Source: Bacteroidales bacterium
GTDB taxonomy: Bacteria; Bacteroidota; Bacteroidia; Bacteroidales; ML635J-15
DNA: 64,000 bases
Direction of reading: 5' to 3'
Assembly: GCA_031275085.1 (NCBI GenBank)
Contig: JAISPG010000041.1
Coordinates: forward strand, 124,001-188,000
Shown: piece by piece, positions 63,926 to 64,000 of the stretch
Layout: the number at the start of each line of letters is the position of its first letter
How positions within the stretch are numbered: position 1 is the first letter of the stretch
Position numbers and translations under genes: made by a program
The notes under the pieces: model-generated
Told to the model about the DNA's origin: nothing
What the model saw: only the letters and a program-made list of their open reading frames with translations
Databases searched by the model: none

Positions 63926-64000
63926 TTATAGTTTAAGTCCACCTTCTCTTGCACCGTCAGCTAAAGATTTTACTTTACCGTGATACAAGTAACCATTTCT
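63926..64000 (-). CDS. rplR: 50S ribosomal protein L18, C-terminal end (partial)
   Basis: The minus strand from 64000 reads [20 protein letters not shown] and ends GLKL-stop at 63926, the C-terminus of L18. The rest lies beyond the window. It is 7 nt upstream of rpsE, the standard spc-operon order. Confidence 0.92.
   Translation of the reverse strand, partial: RNGYLYHGKVKSLADGAREGGLKL

Overview
The window comes from a low-GC Bacteroidota genome, most likely Bacteroidales-like. Several proteins end in type IX secretion sorting domains (YPNP... ending in Lys-rich tails). Promoters follow the Bacteroidota -33 TTTG / -7 TAnnTTTG pattern. The right end carries an S5-L30-L15-SecY-Map-IF1-L36-S13-S11-S4-RpoA-L17 cluster.

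Region 1 (1-12,100, + strand) is the late part of a siphovirus-like prophage: tail proteins, a tail fibre with the C-terminal signature of a diversity-generating-retroelement target, and a lysis cassette (membrane protein, GH108 endolysin, one-piece spanin). Two transcription units of an apparently undescribed kind sit among these genes, at 2,343-2,827 and 9,035-9,544. Each has a conserved promoter, a ~180-190-nt structured RNA, a small paralogous ORF and a terminator, followed by a palindrome-bearing promoter and a homing-endonuclease-type gene. In each RNA an 8-nt segment is complementary to both its 5' end and the start-codon region of the ORF, and all three segments co-vary between the copies.

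Region 2 (12,100-41,250) is an integron-like cassette array. Nearly all its genes are on the minus strand. At least nine attC-like imperfect palindromes separate them, most of them 125-128 bp. The sequence next to the crossover triplet at one end of a cassette usually matches the other end of the same cassette, as expected if cassettes pass through a circle. At the right edge lies an attI-like site (about 40,015), then a divergent tyrosine recombinase gene (40,176-41,252) that lacks an IntI-type insertion and carries two frameshifts. A second attI-like sequence lies at 18,072. An IS1182-type element has split the first attC. Cassette genes include a PD-(D/E)XK nuclease-like protein, a Fic protein, a GNAT acetyltransferase, a CPBP protease, DUF695, DUF1905, WG-repeat and T9SS-exported proteins, and a TetR / outer-membrane-protein pair with matching operators.

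Region 3 (41,250-64,000) is ordinary core chromosome: ligA, an MCE (MlaD-like) protein, an Amidase_3 cell-wall amidase, lptD, rarA, an aldo/keto reductase, a nucleoside phosphorylase, a universal stress protein, a prohibitin-family protein, a T9SS protein and the ribosomal/RNA polymerase operon running off the right edge.

Limits: everything was read by eye. No database, folding or covariance search was run, so family names rest on recognised motifs.
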